From the NCBI GenBank assembly GCA_039026555.1, contig JBCCMB010000001.1, forward strand, positions 42,384 to 106,383: a stretch of DNA of 64,000 nucleotides. Reading direction: 5' to 3'. The DNA is from JBCCMB01 sp039026555 (GTDB lineage Bacteria > Pseudomonadota > Alphaproteobacteria > Caulobacterales > Hyphomonadaceae). Numbering within the stretch: the stretch's first letter is position 1; each line of letters begins with the position of its first letter. Below the pieces are notes generated by a model that saw only the letters and a list, made by a program, of their open reading frames with translations, had not been told where the DNA came from and did no database searches. A program made the translations under genes and the position numbers. Shown here one piece after another: positions 1-8,954 of the stretch.

Positions 1-425
1 TTGGTGGCTAAGGAGACCCCGCCATCAACGCTGCCAGGCCTGCGCATGGGTAGCATGATCCCGTCATTCAGGTCAAAGTCGCGCGCAATCTGCTGCACCG
101 GACCATTGCCGTATCTTCGCTCGAACTTAAAGGCCTCCGCCCAACTAAACGGCCGCCGCGAGCGCATGGCGTAGATAATGACGGGGTCGCGGAGCAGATG
201 CCCCTTTTCGAGCTGATACTCGACGATCTGACCTGGAAAATTGGAATAGCTCATCGCCTTGTGCAGCTTCGGATTAAGCGGATTGACGAGTTGGCTGACG
301 AAGAAGCGCTCGAACCCAAGCTTTCGGATAAAGCTGGAAAACACCCCGAGCACGCCATCGGTGGTCCGCGCGTCGTCAATCTCAGCTAAGGTGTCGAGCA
401 CCTCAATGCGTTGGCGTACATCCAT
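1..425 (-). CDS. LuxR-family regulator, N-terminal autoinducer-binding part (cut by window edge)
   Basis: An open minus-strand frame runs from ATG at 425 to the window edge without a stop (about 141 residues). Its translation has the features of the autoinducer-binding domain of LuxR-type quorum regulators: a tyrosine/histidine-rich centre (KGHLLRDPVI), an aromatic PFSW stretch, a helix ending in A-R-D-F-D-L-N-D-G, and a G-G-V-S-L tail. The C-terminal LuxR HTH would lie left of the window. A stop codon directly precedes this ATG in frame, which fixes the start. No luxI-type synthase is seen nearby, so it may be an orphan receptor. The family call rests on the domain pattern only; the DNA-binding half is not visible. 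Confidence 0.7.
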   Translation of the reverse strand, partial: MDVRQRIEVLDTLAEIDDARTTDGVLGVFSSFIRKLGFERFFVSQLVNPLNPKLHKAMSYSNFPGQIVEYQLEKGHLLRDPVIIYAMRSRRPFSWAEAFKFERRYGNGPVQQIARDFDLNDGIMLPMRRPGSVDGGVSLAT

Positions 426-800
426 CCGTCATCATAGGCGGCCAAGAACGGACGCCGTTCTCCTTAAACATCAGCGCTAACTCACGCCGCCCAGCGAACC
501 GGACGGCGTGAGGCCGCCCCAGCTCCTGGGTTGGGGGATGGAGCCGAGACGACGCTAAATCTTAACAAAGGCGTCCGATCGCCGGGATTAACCACTGGTT
601 GCAAATTGCCCAATCACTCGCCATGAGAGAATAGCCGAACCGCAGAGAGTATCCTCCCGGTCGTCGGCAGGCCGGCGTCCAATCATGTCTCAAACTAATT
701 ACAGCACGTCCGAAAGCGTCGCTGCGAACGAGACAAATCCTAACATCAACTGGACTTGCCTCACTTTGATGAAGAGCCTCTGATCAGATGAACGGAGTCA
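426..800. other. Intergenic region upstream of the LuxR-type gene
   Basis: No convincing gene is seen. A perfect 9-bp inverted repeat (CTCACGCCG at 481-489, CGGCGTGAG at 504-512, 14-nt loop) sits 56 bp upstream of the LuxR-type start. A short palindrome AACCA-C-TGGTT lies at 590-600. Either could be an operator, and the first could also be an old terminator. A lux-box cannot be recognised with confidence. Confidence 0.4.
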
Positions 801-1970
801 ATGATGACAGGACGGAACCGACATTTCATGGATGCGTTCAAGGCTGAGGCGATGCGGTTTAGCCACGAGAGCGGGCGAACGGTCTACCAGGTGGCGCAGG
901 ATTTGGGGGGGGGAATCGACGCTGACGGCTTAGCGGCGACAATTGCGGGATAAGGTGCAGGCCGGACCTTTTAACAATCCAAAGAAGGAATTTGCTCGGC
1001 GCCACCGTGAGCTTGAGACGGTTCGTTAAAAGCGTGACTTATTAAAGTGAGGCGGACCGTTTGCGGAGCAAACGCAGCCGACGAACGCAACGGCCTTCTT
1101 CGCAACTGAGACAAAGAGATGACGTTTCGGTTCATCGCCGAGTCGAAGACCAGTGCAACGGTTTCCAGAGCCTGCCGGCTGTTCGGCCTCTCGCAGAGCG
1201 GATTCTACGCGCGGAAGCATCGTCCCGCCACTGCGCGTCGGCGACAAGATATGATCCTGCTGGTGCATATCCGAAACGCCTTTTCGCTCTCGAACGAGAC
1301 TTGTGGCAGTCCACGGATGGCTGCTAACTTGAAAGAGGAAGGGTCTGCCGTCGGCCGCCGGTGAGCGGCGCGTCTCATGCGTCTCAATTGCCTGCAAGCG
1401 CATCGAAAGCCGCGCGTGAAACGCACGACTGACAGTCATTATGCATGGCCGGTCGCCAGGAAAGTTATTGACCTGGACTTCGCCGCAAGTGCTCCAGATT
1501 ATAAAAAGGCCGTCGATATCAGCTATGTCTGGACGGCAGAAGTGGGGCTCTACCTCGCAATCGTAATAGACCCCTTCTCCCTGCGCATAGCCGGCTGGTA
1601 GACGTTGGATCGATTGAAACGCGACCTGGCTATCGAAGCCCTGCGCCGGGCAGTCGCGCTGCGGCGGCCGCCCCCGGGGGCTTATTCACCATTCGGATCG
1701 CGGATCGCAGTATTGCTCCGTCGATTACCGAACCGAGCTCGGGCGTATGGGGACGACCGCCTCCTTGTCTGTCAAAGGAAGCTGCTACGACAACGCGGTC
1801 TTCGAAACATTCTTCAAGACCATCAAGTCGGAACTCGTCTAGCCAACGAGCTTTGCAACACACGTCGAAGCAACGAAGTAAATCGCTCAATACATCTACG
1901 GCTATTTATAATCCCGTCAGACGACATACAGCGTTCGGCTATCAATCGACGATCGCTTATGAAAAAATAG
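801..1970 (+). pseudogene. Decayed IS3-family transposase (orfA and orfB remnants)
   Basis: The frame from ATG 801 starts like IS3/IS911-type OrfA (RHFMDAFKAEAMRF, then SGRTVYQVAQDLG) but breaks in a run of G at about 905-911 and meets stops. OrfB is recognisable in pieces: an HTH part from 1119 (MTFRFIAESKTSATVSRACR, SQSGFYAR), the start of the DDE core from about 1410 (KRTTDSHYAWPVA, then VDISYVWTAEVGLYLAIVID), the MDRLKRDLAIEALRRA segment at 1605, and the C-terminal part shifted again around 1690-1970 (FGYQST-AYEKIA). At least four frameshifts or stops make it inactive. Terminal inverted repeats could not be assigned. Confidence 0.85.
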
Positions 1971-2121
1971 CTGCGTAGTAAAAAAAGGCTCTCCACTAAA
2001 CCGTAGCAATTCCACTCAGGCGAGGTCTTAAAATAGCGGAAAGGAGAGGCGGTCACGTCCCGAGGCTAGAGGAAGTCGTAAAATCGGTCAGTTCCGCTGA
2101 CATTGCCCTTCTCCCTTTTTC

Positions 2122-4023
2122 CTATTTGATAGCAGCCTGCCACAACTGATCCGCAACTTCCGCCGCCGATTGTGGGCGAAGGTCAGGCTGAAAGCTCGTA
2201 AGTTGGAACACAAGACGTCGAATTTCGGTTGCACCGAACCAGCTGTTGTTTGAAAGCACGCGCCACCGCAACCGCGCCAGGTCTCTAAAACCGGGCAATG
2301 TGGCGTTGGGCGCAGCTCTACCTGTTAGGGCGTACCCAAGCATTGAACCCGCATAGAAGAGATCTGTGGACTCGGACCCGTTTCCGCGCCGCGTTTCAGG
2401 TGCGATGAAAGCTTGTTCAAAGGCGTGCGGATCGCCAAGATCACTGTCGGCGGCGGAAGCGATCGATATCACGGACGGTTTTTTGAGGCCGATCTGCCCA
2501 GCGCGGAGTTCGATAGGCGACTGGCCGGCGCCATGTCGCCTGGCGAGCTCGTCGAACAGAGCCGCATAGGCCACGTAAACATCCTTAACGTCGGTATTTT
2601 TCTCACGAGGTTTAAACGCGAAGATAAGCGGTTCGAAACTGTCCGCTAAACCTTTTTTTTCAATCGCCTCTTGAGGAGACAGTCGATGTTCTGCCTGACC
2701 CAAGGCGTCGATGATGCGTTTTGCTTGGGGATCGTCCATCGTGACGCCTAGCGCGGCTGCGGCGCGGTCGACGCGGTTAGCCTGATCGTGCGCCGCGCCG
2801 AGCGCCAGGGCGCCTTTATGGCCGTCGGGGTCGAGTTCAAACGCGGCAAGATAAGCTTCGACCGCATAGAGCCGAGCATCCAGCTCGTGCGGCCGTTCGT
2901 TGTAGTTAGACAGGTACTTCGCCGCTAAACGTACAAGCGCGTCGCCTGCGAGAAGCGCATCATCTACGGATTTGGAAGACGCCGCCAAATGTGCGTTCAC
3001 GAGAAGGTCGGCCGCGTTGCGCCGATAACCAGTGTTGTCTTTGGCGTCAATATTCGCGCGTAGAGCATACTCGCCGGCATCTTTCAGCGCGTCAGCTTGT
3101 GCTTTTCCGGCTGCCGCCAGCCCAGCGAGACCGAGGTCGCGGCGGATGATGAACGAACGATAGCGGTCGCTGACGTCCGGATTGCCGCCCGACGCCATGC
3201 GAAGGATGTCCATTGCCTCTTGCAGTCGGCGTTCGCCTTCGTCAATGCGGCCAGCCCTGAAGTGGGCGCTGCCGCTAGAGGCGAGCGCGCGCGCCCTTTT
3301 CTTTGCAGATACCTTTGTGACACGCTCAAATGCGTCGACGACGCCGTCAAATCCGCTGGCTGCGGTGTCGTACCGACGGAGATCGTGGTCTTGCATCGCA
3401 CGCTCATACTCGATATCCGCTTTGAGCAGCGCGTTGTTTCTAACCGCCCGAAGCGCCTCGTCCAGATAGGCGCGCGCCAACCCAGAGGCGCCGATCCAGC
3501 CGTGCAGTCGGCCGAGCTCTTTGGCGGCCATGCCGCGCGTAAGGTCATCACCCTTGCCCGAGTTACGGGCATCCAGGAGCAATTTCTCGGCGCGACTAAA
3601 ACTTCGATCTTCAGTCAACTTAGCGCCCAAGTGCAGCGCCGCACGCGCCTGCGCCAACTCAACAAATTCCGACTGTTCTCTTTCTTTCAAATCGTCCAAA
3701 ATATTTTGCAGACCGGCCCGGTCGGGTTCTCTTTCGATTTTCGCGAGCGTCTGCCCCCTAGGGTCTTCGTTCTGCGTAAGCCAATCGAGGAGTATATCCA
3801 CCTGGATGGGCCGCTCGGCGTCCTCGCGTATTTCGGGGCCGTCGATCGAGGTTCTCCAGCCGAGATGCTTTAACCCAAGGACAGCGAAATAGAGGTCAGC
3901 CGCCGGTGAATCGGGCGCGAGGGATTGAGCCTTCGTAATCAGAGCAGCGTAATCGCCGTTCATCAGCGGTGTTGCAAATTGGCTCTTCGAACGATTTGCA
4001 ATGAAGTCTGCGGCTTCCGTCAT
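2122..4023 (-). CDS. TPR-repeat protein with degenerate kinase C-lobe
   Basis: A 633-residue soluble protein with no signal peptide. Residues about 90-430 are alpha-helical repeats of TPR type (for example HFRAGRIDEGERRLQEAMDI). The last 120 residues look like the C-lobe of a Ser/Thr kinase: an IAPE motif, then STDLFYAGSMLGYALTG (cf. sD-y-lG-l-e-ltG) and a final L-RPQSAAEVADQLW. The catalytic HRD and the metal-binding DFG are absent (SPIELRAGQIGL and SAADSDLG stand in their places), so it should not phosphorylate. It is the last gene of the leftward arm, and its ATG overlaps the stop of the FHA-protease gene by 4 nt. I infer a scaffold or regulator for the protease. The pseudokinase reading is by motif only. 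Confidence 0.7.
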   Translation of the reverse strand: MTEAADFIANRSKSQFATPLMNGDYAALITKAQSLAPDSPAADLYFAVLGLKHLGWRTSIDGPEIREDAERPIQVDILLDWLTQNEDPRGQTLAKIEREPDRAGLQNILDDLKEREQSEFVELAQARAALHLGAKLTEDRSFSRAEKLLLDARNSGKGDDLTRGMAAKELGRLHGWIGASGLARAYLDEALRAVRNNALLKADIEYERAMQDHDLRRYDTAASGFDGVVDAFERVTKVSAKKRARALASSGSAHFRAGRIDEGERRLQEAMDILRMASGGNPDVSDRYRSFIIRRDLGLAGLAAAGKAQADALKDAGEYALRANIDAKDNTGYRRNAADLLVNAHLAASSKSVDDALLAGDALVRLAAKYLSNYNERPHELDARLYAVEAYLAAFELDPDGHKGALALGAAHDQANRVDRAAAALGVTMDDPQAKRIIDALGQAEHRLSPQEAIEKKGLADSFEPLIFAFKPREKNTDVKDVYVAYAALFDELARRHGAGQSPIELRAGQIGLKKPSVISIASAADSDLGDPHAFEQAFIAPETRRGNGSESTDLFYAGSMLGYALTGRAAPNATLPGFRDLARLRWRVLSNNSWFGATEIRRLVFQLTSFQPDLRPQSAAEVADQLWQAAIK

Positions 4024-6020
4024 AGGGTTTGGTCGAGATCAGAACAGGCGAACACGCGATATTCGAGCTCGACGTCTGGCGCGCCTTCGGCGGCCAGGTG
4101 GGCGTTTCCACTTTCCGTCAGCGTCGTGCTCAGGAATCCCTTACTAACCGTCGCCATAAACTGACTTTTTCGTCTTTCCACGCCGTTCAGCGCCACGCCG
4201 AACGAGAAGTGACCTGCGGCGTCGCCGCGGTGCTCCATGAGAATGGAAATGGGTTGGTCGACTGGCAGATTTATAGGCGCTTGCGCATAGCCGTCGCCGT
4301 CTAGCCGGAGACGGGCGTCGATAATGGGCGGTCGAGCTACGGCACCGTTGCATACATCGAGGCGCCATTGGTGCACTGCAAATTCGGCCGGATCGTCGCC
4401 GGTGTAGTCTACGAACAGATCACCCCAACGCGCCAACCGATCTGCGCGCGTCTCTGGGTCCTGACGGAGTTCGTCAATGACGTCGGCGCGGATTGCGTAT
4501 GTAAAGCCCAAAGGTAAGCGTAGGTTATCCGCATCGCCAACGCGGCACGCGCTCGCGGTTAGATAGCCGTTTCGTGGCGCGCACAGCGTGTCGCCGCCGC
4601 TGACCATGCCCACGACGCGACCTTCGCGGTTGAGAAGAGGGCTACCGCTGGACCCGCCTGTCGCCGACAGATCCATTGTCAACATGTGGCGGCGCGCGGG
4701 CAGCGCGCCGCCGACGCCAAATTCGTTCGAGACCTTGGCGACGACGCCGCGCACATAAACAGCTGTGGGCGCTTGTGGTTGGGGCGAGGCGGGCCCGAGA
4801 TTCTCAAATGGAAAGCCGACATAGCCCAATTCATCGCCGCCGGTGACGGCATAGAGGTCCTCCCGCGCGGCGATCTGGAGTCCCTGGCCGAGGCGCACAT
4901 TGTCTGTCTCCTCAACCGCCGAGAGAAGAGCGACGTCGTATGCGTTGTAAACGGCGCCGAGCTGGCCCTTTTCCTTCTCCGACAATCCAGATTCCCAGGT
5001 TTTCAGCGCGCGATAGTCTGGATGAACAAGAGGGGGCGAGCCCATGTCGCCGCCGCTCACGCGTATCGGTATCGAGATTGGCCGCTCATCGTCGACGCGG
5101 CGGGCGCAGGCGATCTCGCCTGGTCTGGCCAACTGACCTTCGACATGGGCGTTTGTGACAAGCCGGATGCCGTCGCCGGTGTTTAGCGCCCAACCCGTTC
5201 CGACGCGTGTGAGAGACTCGCTTTCGCAAGCTTTTTCGTCGGCCTCTTGCACTGTGCCGAGTAGCCAAACCTGCGCGGCCGCCATATCCAGGTTTGCCGG
5301 CTCCACATAGTTTGGCAGAGCCGCGATGCCGAGCTGTAAAGCCTGAAGGCGTTCTTGAATGTCTCGCTGGCCTTCGAGTATTTTGCCGTCATTTTCCAGC
5401 ACCTGATCGATGGCCGCGTCGGCCTCGTAGAAAAATGAGATTATAATCCAATAGAGCGGCGCGATCGATATAGCCAAGGCGACGATGCCCGCGACCGCAG
5501 CCCCCCAATTGTCCCGTCGCCGGACTTTGTTCTGAGCCAATCGGCGCGCCGATTGGCGAGGTGATTCGGATAGGCTGCGCCTTCGGCGGCTGATATGTAG
5601 GCGCGCCGCAGACAATCGCGCTTCCGTGTTATCGTCTTCGCCTGGTTGGGCTAGTTTCGCGCCGAGATCGAGCCAGATTTCGTTCTCCTCGTCCTCCAAT
5701 AGAGGTCGACGCTTCGTTATTTCGTCCGCCTTTTCCGCGCTTGGCCGCCACAAGAAGGCAGGTTGGTCTTCTCGTGGTTCGAACGCTGCTCCGTCTTGAT
5801 CAAAGACCAGAGAGCCATGCTCCAATCCAACCGCCTCGGCGTGCAGGAAGAGCGGCTCCGAACCGTCAGAGTGCGGCGCGGCGCGCATAGGGATTGCGCG
5901 GCCGATTCGGATCTCTTTCGCTTCGCCGGCATCTATCTTGATCCGCCGAGCATCGTCGACGCCGCCGTCGACTGTGACAATGAAACCGCCATCGGCGCGC
6001 TTTGTGCTCGCTTTGAACAG
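4020..6020 (-). CDS. FHA-TM-trypsin-like serine protease, probable CTG start
   Basis: The first ATG (5888) gives 622 residues, but the same frame stays open upstream and encodes the beginning of an FHA-like fold (EIRIGR, later VGLEHGSLVFDQDG). The only plausible start there is CTG at 6020, with GGGAGG 6 nt upstream, overlapping the end of the preceding gene. That gives 666 residues. In that numbering: FHA-like domain about 25-110, Arg-rich linker, one membrane helix about 171-195 (WGAAVAGIVALAISIAPLYW), and a trypsin-fold domain about 225-510 with the full triad: His in VTNAHVEG, Asp in NAYDVALL and Ser in TGGSSGSPLL. A C-terminal beta-rich domain follows. It likely cleaves a partner in the conflict system. 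The 4-nt overlap with the TPR gene indicates translational coupling. Confidence 0.85.
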   Translation of the reverse strand: MFKASTKRADGGFIVTVDGGVDDARRIKIDAGEAKEIRIGRAIPMRAAPHSDGSEPLFLHAEAVGLEHGSLVFDQDGAAFEPREDQPAFLWRPSAEKADEITKRRPLLEDEENEIWLDLGAKLAQPGEDDNTEARLSAARLHISRRRRSLSESPRQSARRLAQNKVRRRDNWGAAVAGIVALAISIAPLYWIIISFFYEADAAIDQVLENDGKILEGQRDIQERLQALQLGIAALPNYVEPANLDMAAAQVWLLGTVQEADEKACESESLTRVGTGWALNTGDGIRLVTNAHVEGQLARPGEIACARRVDDERPISIPIRVSGGDMGSPPLVHPDYRALKTWESGLSEKEKGQLGAVYNAYDVALLSAVEETDNVRLGQGLQIAAREDLYAVTGGDELGYVGFPFENLGPASPQPQAPTAVYVRGVVAKVSNEFGVGGALPARRHMLTMDLSATGGSSGSPLLNREGRVVGMVSGGDTLCAPRNGYLTASACRVGDADNLRLPLGFTYAIRADVIDELRQDPETRADRLARWGDLFVDYTGDDPAEFAVHQWRLDVCNGAVARPPIIDARLRLDGDGYAQAPINLPVDQPISILMEHRGDAAGHFSFGVALNGVERRKSQFMATVSKGFLSTTLTESGNAHLAAEGAPDVELEYRVFACSDLDQTL

Positions 6021-6022
6021 CG

Positions 6023-7417
6023 TTAGCCTCCAAGTCGCGATAGCAGATCGCGGTCGATTATACCGTCTGTCGGCAGGCCTCTATTCTCCTGCCATCTCAA
6101 GACGGCGGCGAACGTCTTCAATCCCAAAACGCCCGCTTCGCGCCCGGCGGGATCATGCAGGGTGGAAAGTTTTGACTGAATGGTTGCGATATCTTCGCCA
6201 GACGACCCGAAGCGCCAACGACGCGCATCGGCGATATTCCATCCTTGGGCGTGCAGCCGCGCTTCGCGGCCCGTGAGGAGCATATAGAAAAAACGTCGGC
6301 CTTTATTGAAGCCGCACGTGAGTCCCAATTGATCTTGGAACGGGACGATGCTGTCTCTGTAGGGTATCTTGCATACGCCGCCCTCATCTGTCGTCATACA
6401 GCCGCCGCCATGTATCACATTGCACCCCGCCGACCCGTGACGAATGCCGTCTCTGGAGGGCCAGGCTGGGTGAATATTGTCGTTGACGAGTTCGAAATCC
6501 CTGTCCCAATCGGTCAAGCGATATCCAAGCCCATCTTTTGCGCGCAGCACGGGACCATACCAGTTTGCGTCCTGCCGCAATAGGTTTGGGGATGCAGCGT
6601 GACGCCCGCAATGCATAACGTGAAGACCTAGACCAAGCTGGTTCGTGCGCCAATCCAAGATCGCACGGTTTACAACATCGGGATTTGCGCGATCCTCTGA
6701 TCTTACGGTGGGGTCGGAAAGTTGCAGCAGACCTTTCAAGAAAAGCCCAATCCGGTATATCTGCATGTTCATTAGATTTGGTGTGGTTGAGGCCGAAAAA
6801 GCGCTAACTGTATGCGCTTTGCGGTCCCACACGCCGATGACGCAGTTAAGCTCCTGGTGATCAATCGCCGCTTCGATGAGGTCGATGCGCTCGGACGGCT
6901 GGCCGGCGGCTGATCGGTTTTGGGCGATCCGGCATCCGCGCAATCCGAAAACGACCTTATCGGCGTTGATCCGCAGTCCGGGAGCGGTCCCTAGGAAGGT
7001 TGCATCATACGCGTTCGAGGCCGCCATCGCCTCCAACGTAGCAGATGTCAGAGGAAAGACGCTTGCTTCTGCGCCCTCTCCGACATGACGCAGATCCGGC
7101 GACTGGGCGTCTTCCACGCGCGCTGCGGAGATCTGTCTGTTTTTCATCGCCGGAACGACCCGCTTATCGCGAAGCTCCTTGCGCAGAGTTTTATCCGTTT
7201 CGAAATCCTCGAACGTAAAATTGCCGACCGCCGAGGCTTGGGGTTCATTAACGAGCGCGTCCAATTGCGCATCGATCGCGTCGTCGTCATAGACGAAATC
7301 ATCGGCGTCGTAATCGGGTAGCAGTCCTGCCGTAACGTCCTGGGCGCGCGCGCTCAAACTCCCGAGCGCCGCCGCGCTAAGGCCTAGACTAAGCGCTCTT
7401 CGTCGATTGATTATCAT
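6023..7417 (-). CDS. Tat-exported peptidoglycan-binding protein
   Basis: The start was set at ATG 7417 because GGGAGGGG lies just upstream and the protein then opens with a Tat-type leader (NRRRALSLGLSAAALGS, cleavage near ARAQ); length 464. Residues about 400-460 form a PG_binding_1-like three-helix domain (EDIATIQSKL, LKTFAAVLRWQENRGLPTDG). The central region contains HGSAGCNVIHG, reminiscent of the Cys motif of L,D-transpeptidases (HG...GC), but the family is not otherwise recognisable. It is the first gene of the leftward arm, and its stop lies 2 nt before the putative CTG of the protease gene. It probably acts at the cell wall as a sensor or effector; that role is inference. Confidence 0.7.
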   Translation of the reverse strand: MIINRRRALSLGLSAAALGSLSARAQDVTAGLLPDYDADDFVYDDDAIDAQLDALVNEPQASAVGNFTFEDFETDKTLRKELRDKRVVPAMKNRQISAARVEDAQSPDLRHVGEGAEASVFPLTSATLEAMAASNAYDATFLGTAPGLRINADKVVFGLRGCRIAQNRSAAGQPSERIDLIEAAIDHQELNCVIGVWDRKAHTVSAFSASTTPNLMNMQIYRIGLFLKGLLQLSDPTVRSEDRANPDVVNRAILDWRTNQLGLGLHVMHCGRHAASPNLLRQDANWYGPVLRAKDGLGYRLTDWDRDFELVNDNIHPAWPSRDGIRHGSAGCNVIHGGGCMTTDEGGVCKIPYRDSIVPFQDQLGLTCGFNKGRRFFYMLLTGREARLHAQGWNIADARRWRFGSSGEDIATIQSKLSTLHDPAGREAGVLGLKTFAAVLRWQENRGLPTDGIIDRDLLSRLGG

Positions 7418-7586
7418 GAGCTCCCCTCCCAACCTGCTGCTAAACGTTAACGGACGGTCCCGCATTGCTCAAGCTTTCAGCTGCGACCCGTTCGGTCGCG
7501 GGCGGACAGCCTTGTTCGCCCTGGCGCATCCGCTAGGGTTCTGTATTGTCGCGTGAAGTGTTCAGCGTGTTGGGGACGAACGAAGC
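7418..7586. promoter_or_regulatory. Divergent promoter region of the conflict cluster
   Basis: These 169 bp separate the leftward and rightward arms and must hold both promoters. A perfect inverted repeat GCGACC (7483-7488), 5-nt spacer, GGTCGC (7494-7499) sits near the middle and is a candidate operator or hairpin. No sigma-70 boxes stand out clearly. No regulator gene is adjacent. Confidence 0.45.
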
Positions 7587-8951
7587 GTGGGATGGCTTCT
7601 TAGAGCTTTGGTCTGGTCTGTGGCGCTTGTTTGCTGCGCAGGGTTGGTCGGATGGTTTCTCATCGCCGGGCATAAACATGTTGCGGGTCTAGACGGGCCG
7701 GGGCGGCAATTAGAGACCGCGGTGATCTCCGCTGATGGTAGATACGTCGCTATTTTGCTCAATGATGGGGCGGCGGATGTTCAAACGATTGAGGGGGAGA
7801 CGCTCGGGCTTATTCGCGGGCACGACGCGCCGTTGGCGGCGGCGCATTTTTCGCCCGACGGCGAGATACTGATCACGATTGACGACGCGGGCAGTGTCCG
7901 CCGAACGCGGCTGGAGGGGCTCTTTTTTCGAGAAAGGGGGCATGGCGCCGATATGTCGGCGGCGGTCGAGCAGGCGGTTTGGGGCGATGCGTTGGCCGCA
8001 CCGGCGGCGCTATTATGGGAGACAAGCGCGATCCATGCGCCCTGGAAGGCGTCGTCGCAGATTATGGATGCAGACACGCGCGCGCCTGTTTTGCCAAAGG
8101 GCGCAGTCCCGCCGCCGAGGAGCATGTTTCGAGATTGCGCAGATTGCCCGGAAATGCTGGTTGTTCCGCCGGGCGCATTCCTTATGGGCTCTCCTGAAGA
8201 TGAAGAGGGGCGTGATCCCGATGAGGGCCCGCAGCGAGACGTGCGGATCGATTATCCTTTCGCCGCGGCGCGGTTTGAGACGACGCTCGCGGAGTTTCAA
8301 CGCTTCATGAAAGAGACTGGCCATGCGCCGGCGGGCGGGTGCGTCGCCGATTCCAACGGCGATGGGTTGTTGTCCGATGAGCCTGAGGCTAATTGGTCAA
8401 ACACGGGGTTTGAACAAAGCGACGCCCAGCCCGCAGCCTGCGTTTCGTGGAACGACGCGCAGGCCTATGTGCATTGGCTGTCGCGCAAAACGGGCGAGAC
8501 GTATCGTCTGCTTTCGGAAGCGGAATGGGAGTATGCGGCTCGGGCTGGGACGACGAGCGCCTATTTCTGGGGCTCAAGCGCAGATGCCGGCTGCGCTTAT
8601 ATGAACGGAGCGGACGCGACGGCGAAGCGCTCCTATCCTGGCTGGACGACCGTGAGTTGCGATGACGGCTATTTGAATACGTCGCCCGTAGGCTCGTTCA
8701 ACGCGAATGCATTTGGTCTTTACGACATGACGGGCAATGTTTCGGAGTGGACTGAGGATTGCTGGAATGAGAGCTATTCCGGTGCGCCGATAAATGGCTC
8801 GGCGTGGATAAGCGGCGAGTGCTCGCGTCGTGTTCTCCGCGGTGGTTCCTGGAGCGGCTATCCGCGGAGCCTTCGCTCGGCGCTCCGCGGCTGGAACTCC
8901 ACCTCGGACCGGTACGACCATGTCGGTTTCCGTGTGGCCAGGACGCTTTAA
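7587..8951 (+). CDS. Membrane-anchored FGE/C-type-lectin protein, putative DGR target
   Basis: A GTG start gives 454 residues. A membrane helix at about 5-27 is followed by two short WD40-like segments (FSPDGEILITIDD) and an FGE-sulfatase (SUMF1) domain at about 185-454: MLVVPPGAFLMGSP, RLLSEAEWEYAAR, FGLYDMTGNVSEW, RRVLRGGSW, VGFRVART. The two catalytic cysteines of true formylglycine-generating enzymes are absent after RGGSW, so this is likely a ligand-binding C-type-lectin fold rather than an oxidase. Codons 423-445 form the variable segment annotated separately. It is the first gene of the rightward arm; 261 bp containing hairpins separate it from the TIR gene. Likely location: anchored in the inner membrane with the lectin fold in the periplasm. 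Confidence 0.85.
   Translation: MGWLLRALVWSVALVCCAGLVGWFLIAGHKHVAGLDGPGRQLETAVISADGRYVAILLNDGAADVQTIEGETLGLIRGHDAPLAAAHFSPDGEILITIDDAGSVRRTRLEGLFFRERGHGADMSAAVEQAVWGDALAAPAALLWETSAIHAPWKASSQIMDADTRAPVLPKGAVPPPRSMFRDCADCPEMLVVPPGAFLMGSPEDEEGRDPDEGPQRDVRIDYPFAAARFETTLAEFQRFMKETGHAPAGGCVADSNGDGLLSDEPEANWSNTGFEQSDAQPAACVSWNDAQAYVHWLSRKTGETYRLLSEAEWEYAARAGTTSAYFWGSSADAGCAYMNGADATAKRSYPGWTTVSCDDGYLNTSPVGSFNANAFGLYDMTGNVSEWTEDCWNESYSGAPINGSAWISGECSRRVLRGGSWSGYPRSLRSALRGWNSTSDRYDHVGFRVARTL
8853..8921 (+). repeat. Putative DGR variable region VR1
   Basis: This 69-bp segment aligns without gaps to 18284-18352. It is bounded on the left by 33 bp with one mismatch and on the right by 33 identical bp (8922-8954, past the stop codon). 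Fifteen of 23 codons differ, with 20 base differences: 19 at codon positions 1 or 2, and the only third-position change is CGG/CGA. Every difference can be explained by an adenine in a common template; 12 of 20 sites still show A in one copy. This is the known footprint of a diversity-generating retroelement in a C-type-lectin target. Confidence 0.8.
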
Positions 8952-8954
8952 CCC

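Noticed and set aside
3097..3873. A 258-codon plus-strand frame opposite the TPR gene.
   Set aside because: Antisense shadow with no recognisable domain, inside a gene with clear repeats and an operon context.
7587..8951. The FGE domains as true formylglycine-generating enzymes for sulfatases.
   Set aside because: The catalytic cysteines after RGGSW are missing in both proteins, the segment is hypervariable, and no sulfatase gene is nearby.
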